A DNA stretch of 64,000 bases, from contig KV908404.1 of the NCBI GenBank assembly GCA_002005505.1, positions 34,009 to 98,008 on the forward strand. The letters are read 5' to 3'. The stretch comes from Botryococcus braunii (Eukaryota > Chlorophyta > Trebouxiophyceae). The notes under the pieces were generated by a model. That model saw nothing but the letters and a program-made list of their open reading frames with translations, was not told where the DNA came from and searched no databases. The translations under genes and the position numbers were made by a program. Shown in pieces: positions 28,527-46,800 of this stretch (within the stretch, counting starts at the first letter, position 1; every line of letters begins with the position of its first letter).

Positions 28527-30855
28527 CTGAATATGGGTTTGAGTTAGCTTGGCAAGTGCTTACAAAGGAGTACAAGGACTCGACCGAATCCTGATAACAC
28601 ATTAAATTATCCGGTGCGGTTAGCAACAGCCGGTTACGCACGTCGGGATAAATCTATCAGGGCCCCTGATTCAGGGGAGTAGGCGTCTGCCCAAAAATTC
28701 GGAAATATTATCTGTTCCACCCCTGCGAGTATTCATCACATGGCGAGGGGCTTCGTCATCCATGGAAAAGGGTGTGAAGTGTGCATGACCCAGCACACGC
28801 GACATCTTCTGTTCTGCCATGTTGGTTCTACTATGTGGACCACCACTTTCTCTTTCATTGTCAGGCGCTACCACTGTATGGGCACGGCAACCTCAGCTGT
28901 TCTCTATTTCCTCTTGGTCTCTAATGCGGCTCACCTGGCAGGCTGGTTTGCGAGCGATTCTATCATTCATGTATGATGCCCTCCAGGTTTCTGCTGGCAT
29001 GCGCCCCGTGCGTTTTCTTAGTTGAGCTCTTCCCTTGTCTCATTATTTCTTCCTGAGGTTCTTTGCTGTCGGGCCGCTGTACACATCTGGCGCATTTCAA
29101 GTCCTAGCTATGCTACCCTATGGAATTGTGCACATCTCGTCATGCCTTCTGGCTGGACAGACGTAATCCTCTCCTTCTACTCCTCCTCCCCCTCGGTAGG
29201 GGTTATGTATACTATTTTTCACGTAATCCTGGACTGCCATCACGCCAGAGTCTTGTCTCACCATTGGACTCTCTCTGGCACTTTTGCGTCTCAAACTCTT
29301 GCGTGTGTCTCATGGAAGCTGTTGGGGTCGTCATGTCTTTCACGACAAGGTCCACCTGCAGGTGGTGTTTTCTCGAGGCCTTCCTCGTTCTCTGCGGCTC
29401 TGAGACACAGGGGGGAAGTGCATGCTTGGCGATGAGCCTCACCACGCTTGATGTTCTTTCGGGCTTCAGAGGTTTCTGTTATTCTTGCGGAGTCTGGACT
29501 GGAAGTTCTCACACCCTCTGGGCTGGGAAAATATTTATAAAATTAACACAAGCATGGAGACGTAACGACTAGCAAGAGCAAGTCCTCCCTTGAAAAGCCA
29601 GCTCTAAACCCAAAGCATGGCCATTATGAGTCAGCCAAATCTGCCAAGCCTCCTCCAAAGCGAGCTCGTGAAACTTGAGAAGAGCTCTTCCCCCCGGGCC
29701 CCCATTCCCTCCGCAGGAGTTGATCTGTACGATTGCTGTTTGAGAAACCTCTGGCCTCAAGATGCTGCGTCAGATTAGGTTATTCGATGTAACTGCTTCT
29801 CCAGTCCTCTACACACTGGTTCTTCAGGACTTCATGAGATAGATGTGTCATGCGAGCGATGCAATAGAAGACACAAGGCTTTTGAATCGTTAGAAGGGAG
29901 AGCTGTACATCTACATGGGAGAAGACGCTTGTGGATGATGCGGCTCTAGTTAAAAACTTCAGTCCACGTGCTTTGACGCGAAAATGGTTAAATTCTGTCT
30001 CGATATTTGTTGTTTTTATAAACTAATGTCACACTACCAGCAATTAAATGCAAGGATGCGCTGGAATCCTGCAAACTCAGTAAGACATCGAAGCAGAAAT
30101 CAAACACGCCTTGGCGTGCAGAATGAAAGGCGGTGCACGACATCCTTGCCCATCCCTTTATGGAGGCCCAAAGATGGACCGCCTGTGATGACTCGCTTGA
30201 TCACTCGCACACTTTCTACGCAGAATGCAAATCAAGACTGAATCCAGTGTAAGACTGTACTTTAGTACCGTAGATGCTTCTATCCTAGGAACCGGCTGGG
30301 CAAGTTCAACAGCTGAACCCCCAATGCACACGACCTTACTGGAAGTCGCAAGTTCTCCAAGTTCTAACAGAATTCTGAGACTGCAGGTGTACATACTGCA
30401 CTGAATCGGTCAGATGCACCAGATAAAAATATGTGTGCACGATTCACCACGTTTTTCACTTATATCTAGCAAACCCCTTATTGCCATTACAGCCGAGTCT
30501 CTGGAAAGTTATTGTTCATTATATGAATCGTGCATAGCACGCCAGGAAGGTGGGCCAGAGATGCAAAGTGGATTGCAGCTGCCCCTTGGGCTCAGCTAGT
30601 TGACTTCAGTGGAAAGCCAGTGCCAGCTCAGTGAGCGCAGGCATACAATCAAGAAGGCGTTAGTGGAAACAAGCCGAATGCTGAAACAGCAGACTTCAGA
30701 GGGGCATGAAATAAATGCGACTTCCATGTTGTACAAGTCAACAAATCTAGCTACAACACAAATCCGCATCCCCGCACCCCCTTCCCCCAACAACAACCTT
30801 GATCCCCCAGTGCAAGGTTGTGGGTAAAGTTTTCCTCATTAATTTCCAACATAGA
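28527..30855. other. Between lipase-like gene and GLG1 copy A: no firm gene
   Basis: It should contain the missing 5' exons of the lipase-like gene and the 3' UTR of GLG1 copy A. A minus-strand frame at 29569-29760 (FHELALEEAWQIWLTHNG) has protein-like composition but could not be joined by phase. Nothing else was supportable. Confidence 0.45.
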
Positions 30856-31778
30856 TCAGACGTCTCCACTCTTGGTAACAATGGTGTACGGCTTGTCAAG
30901 GCCCATGTACCGCCGGTATCCGAACACGACGGTTCCCACCACAACGATGACCAGAGCGATCAAGGCAGCCAGCGCCGCCCACCCAGAAAGCGTGATGGCA
31001 GCCACGCCACGCACGTTGGGATCCACGAATGTATTCGCTGTGATTCCTGCTGCCTGTTGGAGAGCTACCAGCTGTTCCACAATCTTTTCTGACGGCATTG
31101 ATTGGTCCATCATCTCCTTGATTTCCTGCACAGACACGCCCCGAGTCAGCCGCTTCTGTGGCACAGGAGGTCCGCTACACACGTCGAGACGTGAAGCCAG
31201 TAGGCAACGTACCCTAGGTGCTGCTACTATGACCAGGGCACGGCAGGACGGCTGCATAGGCTTGTTCAACGCCAGCTGCCTCGACAAGCACTTGCCAATG
31301 TAGCCAATATTGAACGCCGCTTTTTTCGCCGCTGCTTCCTTCTTCTGGCACACTTTGTCGACATCCACGTCGCAAACACCTGCAACAGGGCATGAACCAC
31401 ATATAAACTCCAAGGCCGTCGCAAGCCTGAACATTTGAGTGCAGCACGATGGCTGTGTGATCTGCAAAATCAAGGCCCCAAGTGGGCTTGAGTGGACAGG
31501 AGGGGCCCACCGGTTAGAGCAGCTCCCTTCTTGAAGTCCCAGAGGGCCATGCGGACTGCACGAGACAGCTCCTGCATGCACTGCTCGTCGGCAATTTCCT
31601 TATATTTGGCCACCAGGCATTTGAGGACCGTCGCATTGCCATGCGCTTTGCTCTACAACCCCCAATGGCCCTGGCCGTCAGTTCAACATGAACCTCTATG
31701 CATGCAGCCCTGCACCCCCTCATACGCACCACCAAACCACACCTGCACAAGACCACACACGCACACGCACATGTGCGT

Positions 31779-31834
<56 letters not shown>

Positions 31835-31863
31835 GCACGCACGCACGCACGCACGCGCGCACG

Positions 31864-31895
<32 letters not shown>

Positions 31896-32223
31896 ATTTG
31901 AGCTGACCAAGAACTTCCAGGTGGTAGGCAGGCGAGAATAACCTGCCAAACATTGCCTCTCCCAAGGCAGGCATACCTTCTCGCTTGCACAGATGTTGTT
32001 GACGTCACTTTCACATTTCGTTGCAATGCCATAGTCTAGTCGGTAGTCCTCCTGCATTCTTGTGGCTCGCTTCTCCACCTCTTGTGCACAGTTCTGCCCA
32101 AAGTCTGGCTTGGCTATTGACTCTTGAAGGCACTTGAAGACCCTTCCCTTGCCTGCACACCCACTCATAAAGGAAAACTCAAGGAGGGCACCTGCATGAC
32201 AGTCTCATGCATCTGCCCTTTTT

Positions 32224-32319
<96 letters not shown>

Positions 32320-34231
32320 CGCGCGCGCGCGCGTGCGTGCGCGCGCACACTACACAAACTTCCACAAAGATCTTCCTCCTCTGAACAAGCCCCATATGTC
32401 ATAAAGTAACCTTTCCAGCTAATTCATAGTTTAGAAGTGAATAGCAAGCTTTAGTGCGTTGGAACAACAATATTGGGGACGCCTGTCAAATGCTATGCCA
32501 CAAACCCTTCCCACTTCATTCATGACTATGACCCGGGCGAAAGGATTGATGGAAGCTACCTCACAGTGCTTCTTTAGAAATCTTTAGTAAAGAAGGAGAA
32601 GAAGCAAGGGAAAGTGGGGGTGCCAGGGACGTGCCTCCTCGCAAAAGGCACCCAAGTAACAGATCATCCCTGCGGGGGAGATATGGAACGAGGCATACCA
32701 GGTCTGACATCCTTGCAGAAAATTGCGATTTCCTCTGAGCAGGCCTTGTGAAGCTTGGGGCGGAGGCGGACATCTCGGGACTGGACAATGGCAAGCTTCA
32801 GCTCCTCCTTGCGGCACTCCTCCTCAAGATCAGCACGGTGGTCACGAAGGCACTCAATCACCCGTCCCTCACCTGCGTCGCCGTGGGACAGTTGTGACAC
32901 CCTTACTGCCTTAGAAAGCATATGCCATCCGTGACAGAATGCAACTCAGATACCGCGTTGGTGGCAACCAGGCAGCCCCCCAGCGGGCCAGCCCTTTACA
33001 AATAAACAGGAAAGGTTTGTTTGCCTCGCGGAGTCGCTGAAACGTCAAACCCCCCACCCAGCCAGAGACCCTAATGCCACCTTGCCCCCCCTCCCCCCAC
33101 CCCCACAAACAAAAAAAATGTGGAGGAGGCAGAAGTCTTCTCCCCTCTCGAAATCCATCTCCAACATCATAACAATGCCATTGTAATATTCCCAGTGAGG
33201 GCACTCTTGATGGACCCCGGGGGGTGGGGGGGAGCAAGCCGGGTTCTACCAGGGGGAACATTCTTGCACCAGCGGTCCACATCGGAGCGGCAGGCCTCTG
33301 CCAGCAGGACGTCATTGCGGAAGTCAGTGACCTCCATCTTCTCGAAGTAGAAGACCTCGTTCTGGCAATCCTGGGACTTAATGTCGTCATAGTGCTGGGT
33401 GAGGCACTGCAGGACGCGGCCCCCGCAGGGCTCCTGGTCATTCTCCTGGCACAGGTCGCCGCACAGCGTCAGCCTGTCCTCTTCACAAGCCCTCGCCAGG
33501 CGGTAGTTCAACCTGCACGCCCGCCAACACCCTGTTACTTCAAGAGGGGAGCCACCCGTTGCTTCAATAGGATGGGAGTCACGTGACCTTCCACGTAGTC
33601 CAGCACTCTACAAGCTTGCTTAGGCTGCAGGGTTCAGGAAGGTTCGGGCTTGTGGGGTTGTGAAGAGACCGTCATTCGTGGATGACATCTTATAACTTGG
33701 TTGACACAGATATCAAGTCAACATAACAGGTAATGTGTAACATTCATGCATTCATTCATTCATTGCTCAGGATTCTCATCAAACCCGTGTCCTGACAATT
33801 GAAGCTAAACCCCAATCACTGCACGTGCAGGCCTGCCTAGTCAGAGCCCTAAGCAGCCAGAGATGGAAGAGGCCCGCTCCCCAGCGCACCTGTAGTCTTG
33901 GCTGGAACGCAGCATGTCCCTCTCGATCTCTTGTTTGCACTCCGAGGACATGTCCACCTCGTCCAGATGCTGCTGCAAGCACTGGATGACGCGCGCCTCG
34001 CCCTTCTGGACGGTCCCGCAGAACTTGTTTATCTCTGCGGTGCAGGCCACCTTCATAGGGTACTTGAAGTCAATGTCCTCCGCCATGCGCACTTCCTGGT
34101 CAAACAGCATTGCCCGGCAATCGTACCGCAGCTCCTCACGGTTGTCCTGCAGGCAGCGAATGACGCGAGCAGACCCCTGCAGCCGCATTCCCAAGACTCA
34201 GGTCATCCCTCTGTACACGCCCGGGACTGCA

Positions 34232-34268
<37 letters not shown>

Positions 34269-34269
34269 C

Positions 34270-34363
<94 letters not shown>

Positions 34364-35565
34364 GCGTGTGTCCCCAGTTCATCCCCTTCCCCCACTTTGG
34401 GATTCATGTTTGAGGACATTAAGAGGTGAAGGGAAAGGTTAGGAAGTGAAAGCTGCTCCCCGCAATTTAGAGTGGCCTGGAGCTGAGCATCTCTAATCTA
34501 CCAGTAAGCCAGAAACCATACACACGCGAAACAAGAGCTGCAAGTGGCATTCCACATTCACATAGCCCTTCCCAGACCATGTTCCTACGCAACTCCTCCC
34601 AATATCTTCCCTGAACTTCCCTGCACAACTTCCCTGAGCAGCAGCCGGGTCAGTCCATGAGGTTCCTAGCATGATGGACCAGATTCACAGCCTGGAAAGC
34701 GGATGGACTCGACTGCATCTGCCGCCTGGGGTGCAACGCAGCAGGCACCTGCAGATAAGGAAAATCAAGCTCGCATTCCCCTGTCCTGCAGAAAGACACA
34801 ATCTAGGTTCCCGTACGTTCTGCACTGGCCTACATTTTTAATTGCTGCCGTGGTCTTCTGCAAAACAGCCGCCCAAGAGGAGTGACAGTGCAGAACAACA
34901 CTGCTTTCACACATGCAATACCTCCCGTTCCTTTCAAGCAAGCATCTGCTGGAAAGGGAGGCTACCGCCCTGCCGCCAGCCAAGCGGGATGGGTTTCCAC
35001 TTGAAAGGTTTCCCTGCATTAACTAGGGCCCTGCAGTCCTGGAAGGTGTAGCACAAGAGAAGACATGGATGCGTTCGTAAAATATAAGCAGTTCAAAGGA
35101 GGTAACTTAAAAGCTCTCGTCAGCAAGTCCATACCGGCATGTACCCAGCGCACAGTTGCTGGCGATCCTCATAGCAAGCCTCTGAAAGCGAAGCATCAAA
35201 GCGAATATCTTCTGATGCCCGCTTCATCACTTTGTGAACCTCTTCTTTGCACTTGTCCGATGTCAGCTCCTCCTTGTAGTCTTGCAGACAGGACACAACA
35301 GAGGCATCAAAGCCACCCACATTGTCCATAGACTCCTGCAAGTCCCACCAGCCCGAGTTCTCCTCAGCCAACAGCCCAAGCCCCAAAGGTGGTAACCTAT
35401 GAAATCAACTATCGCCATACTTCACGACCTACATACATATTGAGCAAACCCCATTGACAGCTCAAGTTATGCATGTTTGCTGGAGGCATCCAATGGCTTG
35501 TGCTCATCCCGTAAGGACACGGGATGAACTGATGGGATGAGGTGATGAGTGTGCTCATCACCTAA

Positions 35566-35641
<76 letters not shown>

Positions 35642-38129
35642 GCACGCACGCGCGCGCGCATGCGCGCGTGTTGGAGAGAGGGGGGGGGGGGGAAGGGGGG
35701 GAGGGGAGGGGAGGGGGGCCAATGGGGAGGGGGAGAGAAAGAGACAATCATGTGCTGGTACCTGCTAGTACCTAATAGTAGGCCATTAGTGTCAGGAGAC
35801 AGGTCACTGGGAGGCTTAGAACAAGGAAGAATGCCCCTTAAACCCCCACCCCCCCGGGGCCCGAGGAAAGATGGAAAATCAGCAAGCGTCAGCACGGGCA
35901 TTGAACGTACCTTCTCAAACCCACAAACCAGGTCAATATCCTCACTGCAAGCGTCACGGAGCGAGGAGTCCAGCCGGAAATCGACAGACCTTTGCTCCAT
36001 CATCTTCTCAAACTCTTCCTTGCATTCTGGACTGAAATCTTCCTTGTTCCTGTTCTCCTCTAAGCAGTCCTTGACGCGGGCATTTCCTGGACCACACACA
36101 GACCAAGTAAAGTATTGAGACTGCCATGAGGCTGTTGTGTTCATACAAGTATGCCAAACTTTCAATATCACAATGAATGCGGCACCAGCAAGCTAAGGCC
36201 GCTGGTACTGAGCTATAGAGCTGGAAACAATTCCTCTCCCTCACTCTCAGTACGCAGTGCTCAACCATTACGTGCCCGGCCTCATTTCTCATAGAATGCA
36301 GAAATGCAAAATGTTGCCTCTACAATTGCAAAAGGCGCAAGAGTCTCGGGCTATTTTAATATGATCAAGGAAAGAAACAAAACAATAGCACAAAGTGCAT
36401 GCCGCACCTGCTTCAATCTTTGGGCAGAATTTCTTTTTGTCCCCCATGCACTTGCGCATCAGCCGGTAATTCAACATTATGTTGTCAGCGTTCTCCACTT
36501 CTTGCCGAAACAACTCTTCCTGACACTCCCAGCTCAATTTTGCTTGCTTATCCCTCTGCCACACACCACCCACGTGAGCCAAATTCACTGCATATCACCT
36601 GGAGAGAATTCACACAATGTGTAAATTTGTAAGAACGAACATGGCAATGCACTGAAGAATGCGATCTCAGCAGCAAAGCGAAGGACTGGGGCTCACCAGG
36701 CACGCTTGAATGCGGCCCTCGCCTGGTTTTACATCTGCGCACAGGGTTTTGGCATCTGGGTCGCATGCAGCGTACAGGTCAGCATCTGTACGGAAATCCT
36801 TGGCCGCCTGTCCACACAATGACTCACTTTTCAGATCGTCGCACTCGAGGAGCAAAATTCCAAGGGAGTCCAACTGTGACTAGGCGCTAGGCACCCTGAT
36901 GCGGGCAACCATCAGAACAAGATCTCCAAACAATACGTCTTTTGAAGTTACACTGAACACATATCCCAAATCACAGATACAAAGGCCGCATACCTCAAGT
37001 TGGGTTTTGAAGACTTCCTCGGAGCAGGGTTTTGAAAGGCCATCCTTGTGCTCCCTGGTCAGAGCAACAATGGGCTAATGGTTCGGGCAGCAGTCCAAAA
37101 AAGTTGCAATTGCTAACTTGAACACCCCCAGAACTATGATGAACCCCCACTTCATTCTATGACCAACCTTGATTCCTCACATTCCCAGCAACCAATCATT
37201 ACAGCTAGACCTCAACCATGTCGAAACATCTACCAACCTGGCTAACTTAGGATACTTGATCAGGCCCCAGGGTCAGCTACACCTTCATGCAACTATACAT
37301 TTGCGGTGTGACATTACCTCAGGCAGGGCAAGATAGCCCCAGGGTCAGTTGCGTCTTCATCCTTGCATAATTTGGCTGCATCATCCTTGCAAGCTTCCGC
37401 TGCAGTAAAGACCAACCAACGTTTACCTGGTGTTTAAAGTGCAAAAGAAGATTTCGGTGAATAGCACAACAGAAGACCCGTACCAAGTGGGAGGTTTTTG
37501 TTGATATTTGTGCCTAGGTCAATCTTAAAGTCTGCAAGCTCTTTCTTACATGCTTCAGTCAGCTTTTTGCCTGCACCCCGCATGACACATGGTAATTGGT
37601 GGGTTCTTCTGCGAACTTCCAGTGACCGCAAAGGAAGGTCTTCCACAAACCTTGCACGTTCCCCTTTTCCTCTTCCTCCAGTTGTTTCGAAAGGCAATCT
37701 GCTAATCGACTTACTCCAGCCTTTACTTCGCCACAGAAATTGTCTATATCCCCAGCACAGTCACCTGCACCCAGAATAAACCCAAGCCCAACTCACACAC
37801 TTGAGTGACAAACCCTTAAAGCCCACAAGTTCATTTGAAATCCTCCTTCAACATCAACATAAAGTACCACGTAGGGAAACAGCATGAACAACATCCAACC
37901 CCATACGGGGAGCACCTGTGGTTGATACATCACCCGTTCCTGCATTTAAAGTAGCTTCCGGAGCTTCTTTGATCACTTTCGCTACTACTGTGCCCGCTTC
38001 TTGCCGGTCCTCTTGTATTTCCTCGGCCTGCTTCAACTTTTGGTCGAGCACGGGATCCGAAACCTCCCCAGCTGCGAGATAAGATGCAAACAGACCCAGA
38101 AGAATTAATCGGCAGAACACCCTCTTCAT
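30856..38129 (-). CDS. GLG1-like cysteine-rich repeat membrane protein, copy A (intact, 16 exons, 912 residues)
   Basis: GLG1 (MG160/ESL-1/CFR) is a type I Golgi membrane protein that in animals binds growth factors and selectin; its role in algae is unknown. Exons: 37916-38129, 37651-37764, 37484-37570, 37318-37399, 36994-37054, 36697-36873, 36408-36555, 35911-36086, 35135-35335, 33890-34176, 33250-33512, 32699-32872, 31977-32152, 31511-31652, 31213-31379, 30856-31125. Every junction is GT-AG, all phases match, and they sum to 2739 nt (913 codons). It starts at ATG 38129 with a signal peptide ([21 protein letters not shown]). About 13 Cys-rich repeats follow, with patterns such as [13 protein letters not shown] and [19 protein letters not shown]. 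The last exon has a membrane helix at about residues 871-893 and a 19-residue basic tail ending KSGDV. Animal GLG1 has 16 repeats, so this one is shorter. Best explained as the parental gene of the cluster. Confidence 0.92.
31778..31893. repeat. (CA)n/(CACG)n microsatellite in GLG1-A intron 13
   Basis: CA repeat with a block of CACG units, between exons 31977-32152 and 31511-31652. Confidence 0.95.
32225..32346. repeat. (CA)n then (CG)n microsatellite in GLG1-A intron 12
   Basis: About 94 bp of CA followed by alternating CG/TG, between exons 32699-32872 and 31977-32152. Confidence 0.95.
34231..34372. repeat. (GT)n microsatellite in GLG1-A intron 9
   Basis: CA in the gene's sense. Copy B carries a (CA)n tract at the same intron position (42743-42851). 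Confidence 0.95.
35569..35720. repeat. (CA)n and G-rich tract in GLG1-A intron 8
   Basis: GT in the gene's sense. Copies B (about 41316-41452) and C (about 49995-50100) carry (GT)n at the same intron position, next to the same flanking sequence. Confidence 0.95.
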
Positions 38130-38703
38130 CGAAATCTCTCGGGTTTGCTCTCTTTACTAGGGTGGAAGGTCGAAGAACCCCAACGCAGTCGACCGCTCAC
38201 CCAACCCAAACTAAGTTGCTTCCATCATCTTAGTATCGACTGAGCAGCACTGTGTTTCTGCACAGTGAGATTCGTCGCCGATCACGCATGAAGCCAGCTG
38301 TTCGTTGGGGGGGCTGCTAGCCCAATCCTGCGATCAAACACGCTTCTACACACGAAAGAAATCGTACCCCACGTGAACCAACTAGTCTACACTGTACTGC
38401 ACGGGTTTGGTCGCGCCACGGTGTCCACTACGAATTCAAAAGAGCGTGATTAGCGCGGCCGGTGCCGCACGGGGTTCACCCTGAACGAGATTCGCCCATT
38501 GTGCCGTAAGACATCGTGATGTCTTCATTCCAGCATCTGGCATTGCGTTGCATCAAAGTATGCCTGCTTGGCATTGCTTGCGACCGTTCACAGTCTTAGT
38601 AATAAGTTCGCGTGAATACGAAGGTTGAAAGATGTTAGTTGCAGTGATCTGAACCCGATCTGGGGTTGTCTATCATGAAATTTGTGGACGCTTGACAGAT
38701 TCC
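38130..38703. promoter_or_regulatory. Head-to-head spacer between GLG1 copies A and B, probable bidirectional promoter
   Basis: The 574 bp between the two start codons must hold both promoters and 5' UTRs. Parts of it recur upstream of copy C (about 46.1-47.4 kb) and of copy D (54.7-54.8 and 61.4-61.7 kb): a block ACTGCACGGGTTTGGTCG..CCACGGTGTCCA, and ACGAGATTCGCCCATTGTGCC near 38485. The conserved segment GTGATCTGAaCCCGATCTG..GTCTAT lies just upstream of each plus-strand start. No clear TATA box was identified. Promoter role is inferred from position and conservation. Confidence 0.55.
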
Positions 38704-43824
<5,121 letters not shown>

Positions 43825-43843
<19 letters not shown>

Positions 43844-44005
43844 GCGGGAGCGGACCATGCTGGCAATGGCGTACAGTCCTTCAATGTCATGTTTGTCCAA
43901 GTACACATTTTCGTACGAAACGCTGTACTTGCGTACGGATTTGCACGTGAGTTCATCGGGCCGGAAAGCCAAGTACACCATGACCTTCTCTGATTGAGAT
44001 GTAAA
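43825..44005 (-). pseudogene. Antisense coding-like fragment fused to the truncated 3' end of GLG1-B
   Basis: On the minus strand, directly beyond the GLG1 breakpoint, an open frame reads AFRPDELTCKSVRKYSVSYE and continues through DKHDIEGLYAIASMVRSR. It is protein-like and flanked by a possible acceptor (TCTCAATCAG at about 44000). I do not recognise the source gene. The equivalent place in copy C (about 52.86-52.99 kb) is alignable but has stops in this frame. It looks like an exon of another gene caught at the breakpoint, hence a fragment rather than a working gene. Confidence 0.5.
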
Positions 44006-45850
44006 AAGGCCAACTGCCGTCAACTGTTGGGGAAATTGGGTTCAACCGTACAGGCAATTCGTTTCTAGCTTCGGGGCAATTGGTTTATACAATCTGGGCA
44101 AGTGGTTTCCACCGTGGGGAAAAGTTGGTTTCAACTGTTGAGCCTGTTTATCTTGTTGCAACAAGAGAGACATACAATAGCGGGTGTTTGCTTAAAAGTG
44201 AGCGATTGCGTTGTGACGTTTGCAGTAATCCGGGCTCGCAAGTGGCCCGCCGTGATGCTGCTGCAACCGAAGCATAGTGGGCATAGTTAAGTCGGACAGC
44301 TGTGCTCTGTCTCACTCGTGGAGGTGTGGAAATGTACTGGGAGTGGAGAGCTAGCTGTGCACAGGCCTGCCTCTAAGTTTTTCAGTGCTTGTGTTCAAAT
44401 CCTTGTAGTAAAGAGGGCCCTTGGTGCCTGGACTGTTGGGGCGGAAACAAAAGGGTTGCATCAGAAGTTTCTGGAATGGATGATAAAGCAGAAGTATCCG
44501 TGATACTTCTGATCCGTCATCATTTGCTTATCACTGGTGGGATACTATCACAGGTAGGATGTCAGTATGTTTCATTGTAGACTGCCGATGTGCTTGCAGC
44601 CATGTCATCACGGGACGAGTGATGTTGAGGACCTGCAAGGCGCATGCAAACAGATGACAAACAGAGCATGAGTTCGATATATCGCATGTCTGCGCCAGCA
44701 TGCACATTTGGATCTGTCAAACTCTAATATGATAATGATATCATTATCATCCATGATCATGTGGACTTTAGATATACATGTGATCATAGATTCTCATCGA
44801 TGCCTCAATGATACAGATGGCTTAATGATTTATAATTATAAATCAATTGTAATTTAAGGCATCTGTATTTTACAAGATATTTTTCAAAGTATATCAGTAG
44901 CAATTGCTGCTTGCGAGACAAGGCCGCCAGGTTTTAAGACGGCTGGGGGCTCCAGCAGCAGTTGACTCCTCCCTGCAGAGTTTTCCTGGGTGAGTTCAAC
45001 GGGTCGGCAGTCAACATCACAAACCACTGCAAGAGCTCAGTTGCCCCATCAAGGCGCGCATTTCATTTCGTTTTGGGTTGGCGATTCTATCAGAAAACGT
45101 ACGGGGTTTTCGGCGCAGCTAGCGCACATCTGAACAAGCGCCTTGCAATTTGAAATTGGGCGCGGGACCCAAGACGAAGCTGGGACAACTTGCGATAAGA
45201 ACCAACCGTGCGAATGGCAAAATGGGAATGGCAGTTTCCTAGCTGGAATGGTTGATCAGCAACAAATGTGTTGTACAGTTGCCAAAATTGGTCGTTTACC
45301 TATATGTAGACTAGTCAGTCGACCATGGTATTCGACTGTGGCTCACTGACTTAGAATGCCATGATCATGAGCAAGCTGTCGGCGGTTTTCAGGGCTCTTC
45401 ATTTTCATAGATGTCACGAGTGTGTCATCTTTGCAATGGGCCACCGTACGGCACGCACATGCATGCGGTATTGTCATTGCGTGTGCTTGACCATGTTCGT
45501 CCCATGAAATATGGCCAGACATTATCATGACAGTATTCCCTCCTTTTGCTATGTGGACATGTCCACATAGTAACCATGTACATGTACCATGTACAGTGAC
45601 CATGCTACATGTATATGGTGTCCCATCTGTTAACGACGTGTGCCTGTACATGTACGTGTAACAACGTGTACATGTATGCATGGAGTGACATCGGAAGTAC
45701 TCCGTGACCTCCAGAATGGAGTACCAGCTTGGAGTACCAAATTATCACATCATTCGAACAGATTTTCCAAGACCACTGCATAGTTGAATACGTCCTGAAT
45801 GAGTACAAAGTATGCTTGTATTCAAACCACTAATTAGATGACCAATTGGA
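43844..45850. other. Spacer downstream of GLG1-B (tandem-unit spacer, copy 1)
   Basis: No gene found. It aligns in blocks with 52.9-54.6 kb downstream of copy C: GTAATCCGGGCTCGCAAGTGG (44225 and 53243), ACTCCTCCCTGCAGAGTTTTC, and TTCGACTGTGGCTCACTGACT (45331 and 54442). It contains perfect palindromes at 44729-44750 and 44827-44844, a hairpin at 44489-44511 and several TGTACATGTAC motifs at 45.5-45.7 kb. Confidence 0.7.
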
Positions 45851-45954
45851 TTGAATAAGCTAGACCACTTCCACCGGGGTAGAAGTGAGAGGGGGGGAGA
45901 GAGGGAGGGAGGCACGGAGGGATTCCTCGATCGAGCCAGGGCCCTCACGGGAGA

Positions 45955-46084
45955 CAGGGGTTATTTCCTCGGCCTGCATCAGCTTTTGGTTGAGCACGGG
46001 ATCCGAAACGTGCATCTTCTCCCCAGCTATGAAATAAGTTGCCACCAGACCCAGAACAATCAATCGGCAGAACACCTCCTTCAC
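45955..46084 (-). pseudogene. Stub of a GLG1 first exon (A-type orientation), start codon lost
   Basis: The minus strand resembles copy A codon by codon (VFCRLIVLGLVATYFIAGEK, then VSDPVLNQKLMQAEE) but begins GTG where A has ATG, and homology ends abruptly near 45955 in unrelated purine-rich sequence. Its upstream flank to about 46240 matches copy A's 5' flank (AACCCCAACGCAGTCGACCG). This is the remnant of an A-like divergent partner of copy C. Confidence 0.8.
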
Positions 46085-46748
46085 CGAAATCTCTTGGCTT
46101 TGCTCGTTTTTCTTTGTGTGGAAGACTTAAGGACCCCAACGCAGTCGACCGCCCACCCAACCCAAACTGAGTTGCTTCCATCTTCGTAGAATCGACTGAG
46201 ATTCGTCGCCGATCACACATGAAGCCAGCGGTGCTGTACGGTACCCAATTGGGTGTACCTGCAACTACCGCTTTAATCCTGCTATCAATCACGTTTCTAC
46301 GCACGTAAGAGTCTTACATGTGTTCGGAGTCTTAGCAAGACCCCATGTGGAACAAGCAACGTACATGTACATGCCGTGATCTTTGTAACAAGATCCCGGT
46401 ATGCATGTGGAACAAGCAATTTACAAAGATCTGCGCAGAACACTGCACTGAACGGGTTCGGTCGTGCCACGGTGTCCATTATGAATGCAGAGGGCCCTCC
46501 TGACATGACACGAAAACACCCCGGGGCCCAGTGCCTTGCATAATGTACACGGGATTCTGGTTCAGAAACTGGCCCCATCTGCCACCAGAAATCCCAACAA
46601 AACCTAAAGACACAGGTACCTAGGTATACCACCATACATATATGGGGGAGGTCACATGTCCCAATCACAGTTTTAACTATTACTATAGTGTAACATTTAT
46701 GATAACTATCACGAGAGTGTAATAATTTATATATAATATATAATTGCG

Positions 46749-46800
<52 letters not shown>

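Noticed and set aside
28277..28594. Plus-strand 105-codon frame
   Set aside because: Shadow of the lipase exon 28352-28526; the minus frame fits splice borders and phases of neighbouring exons.
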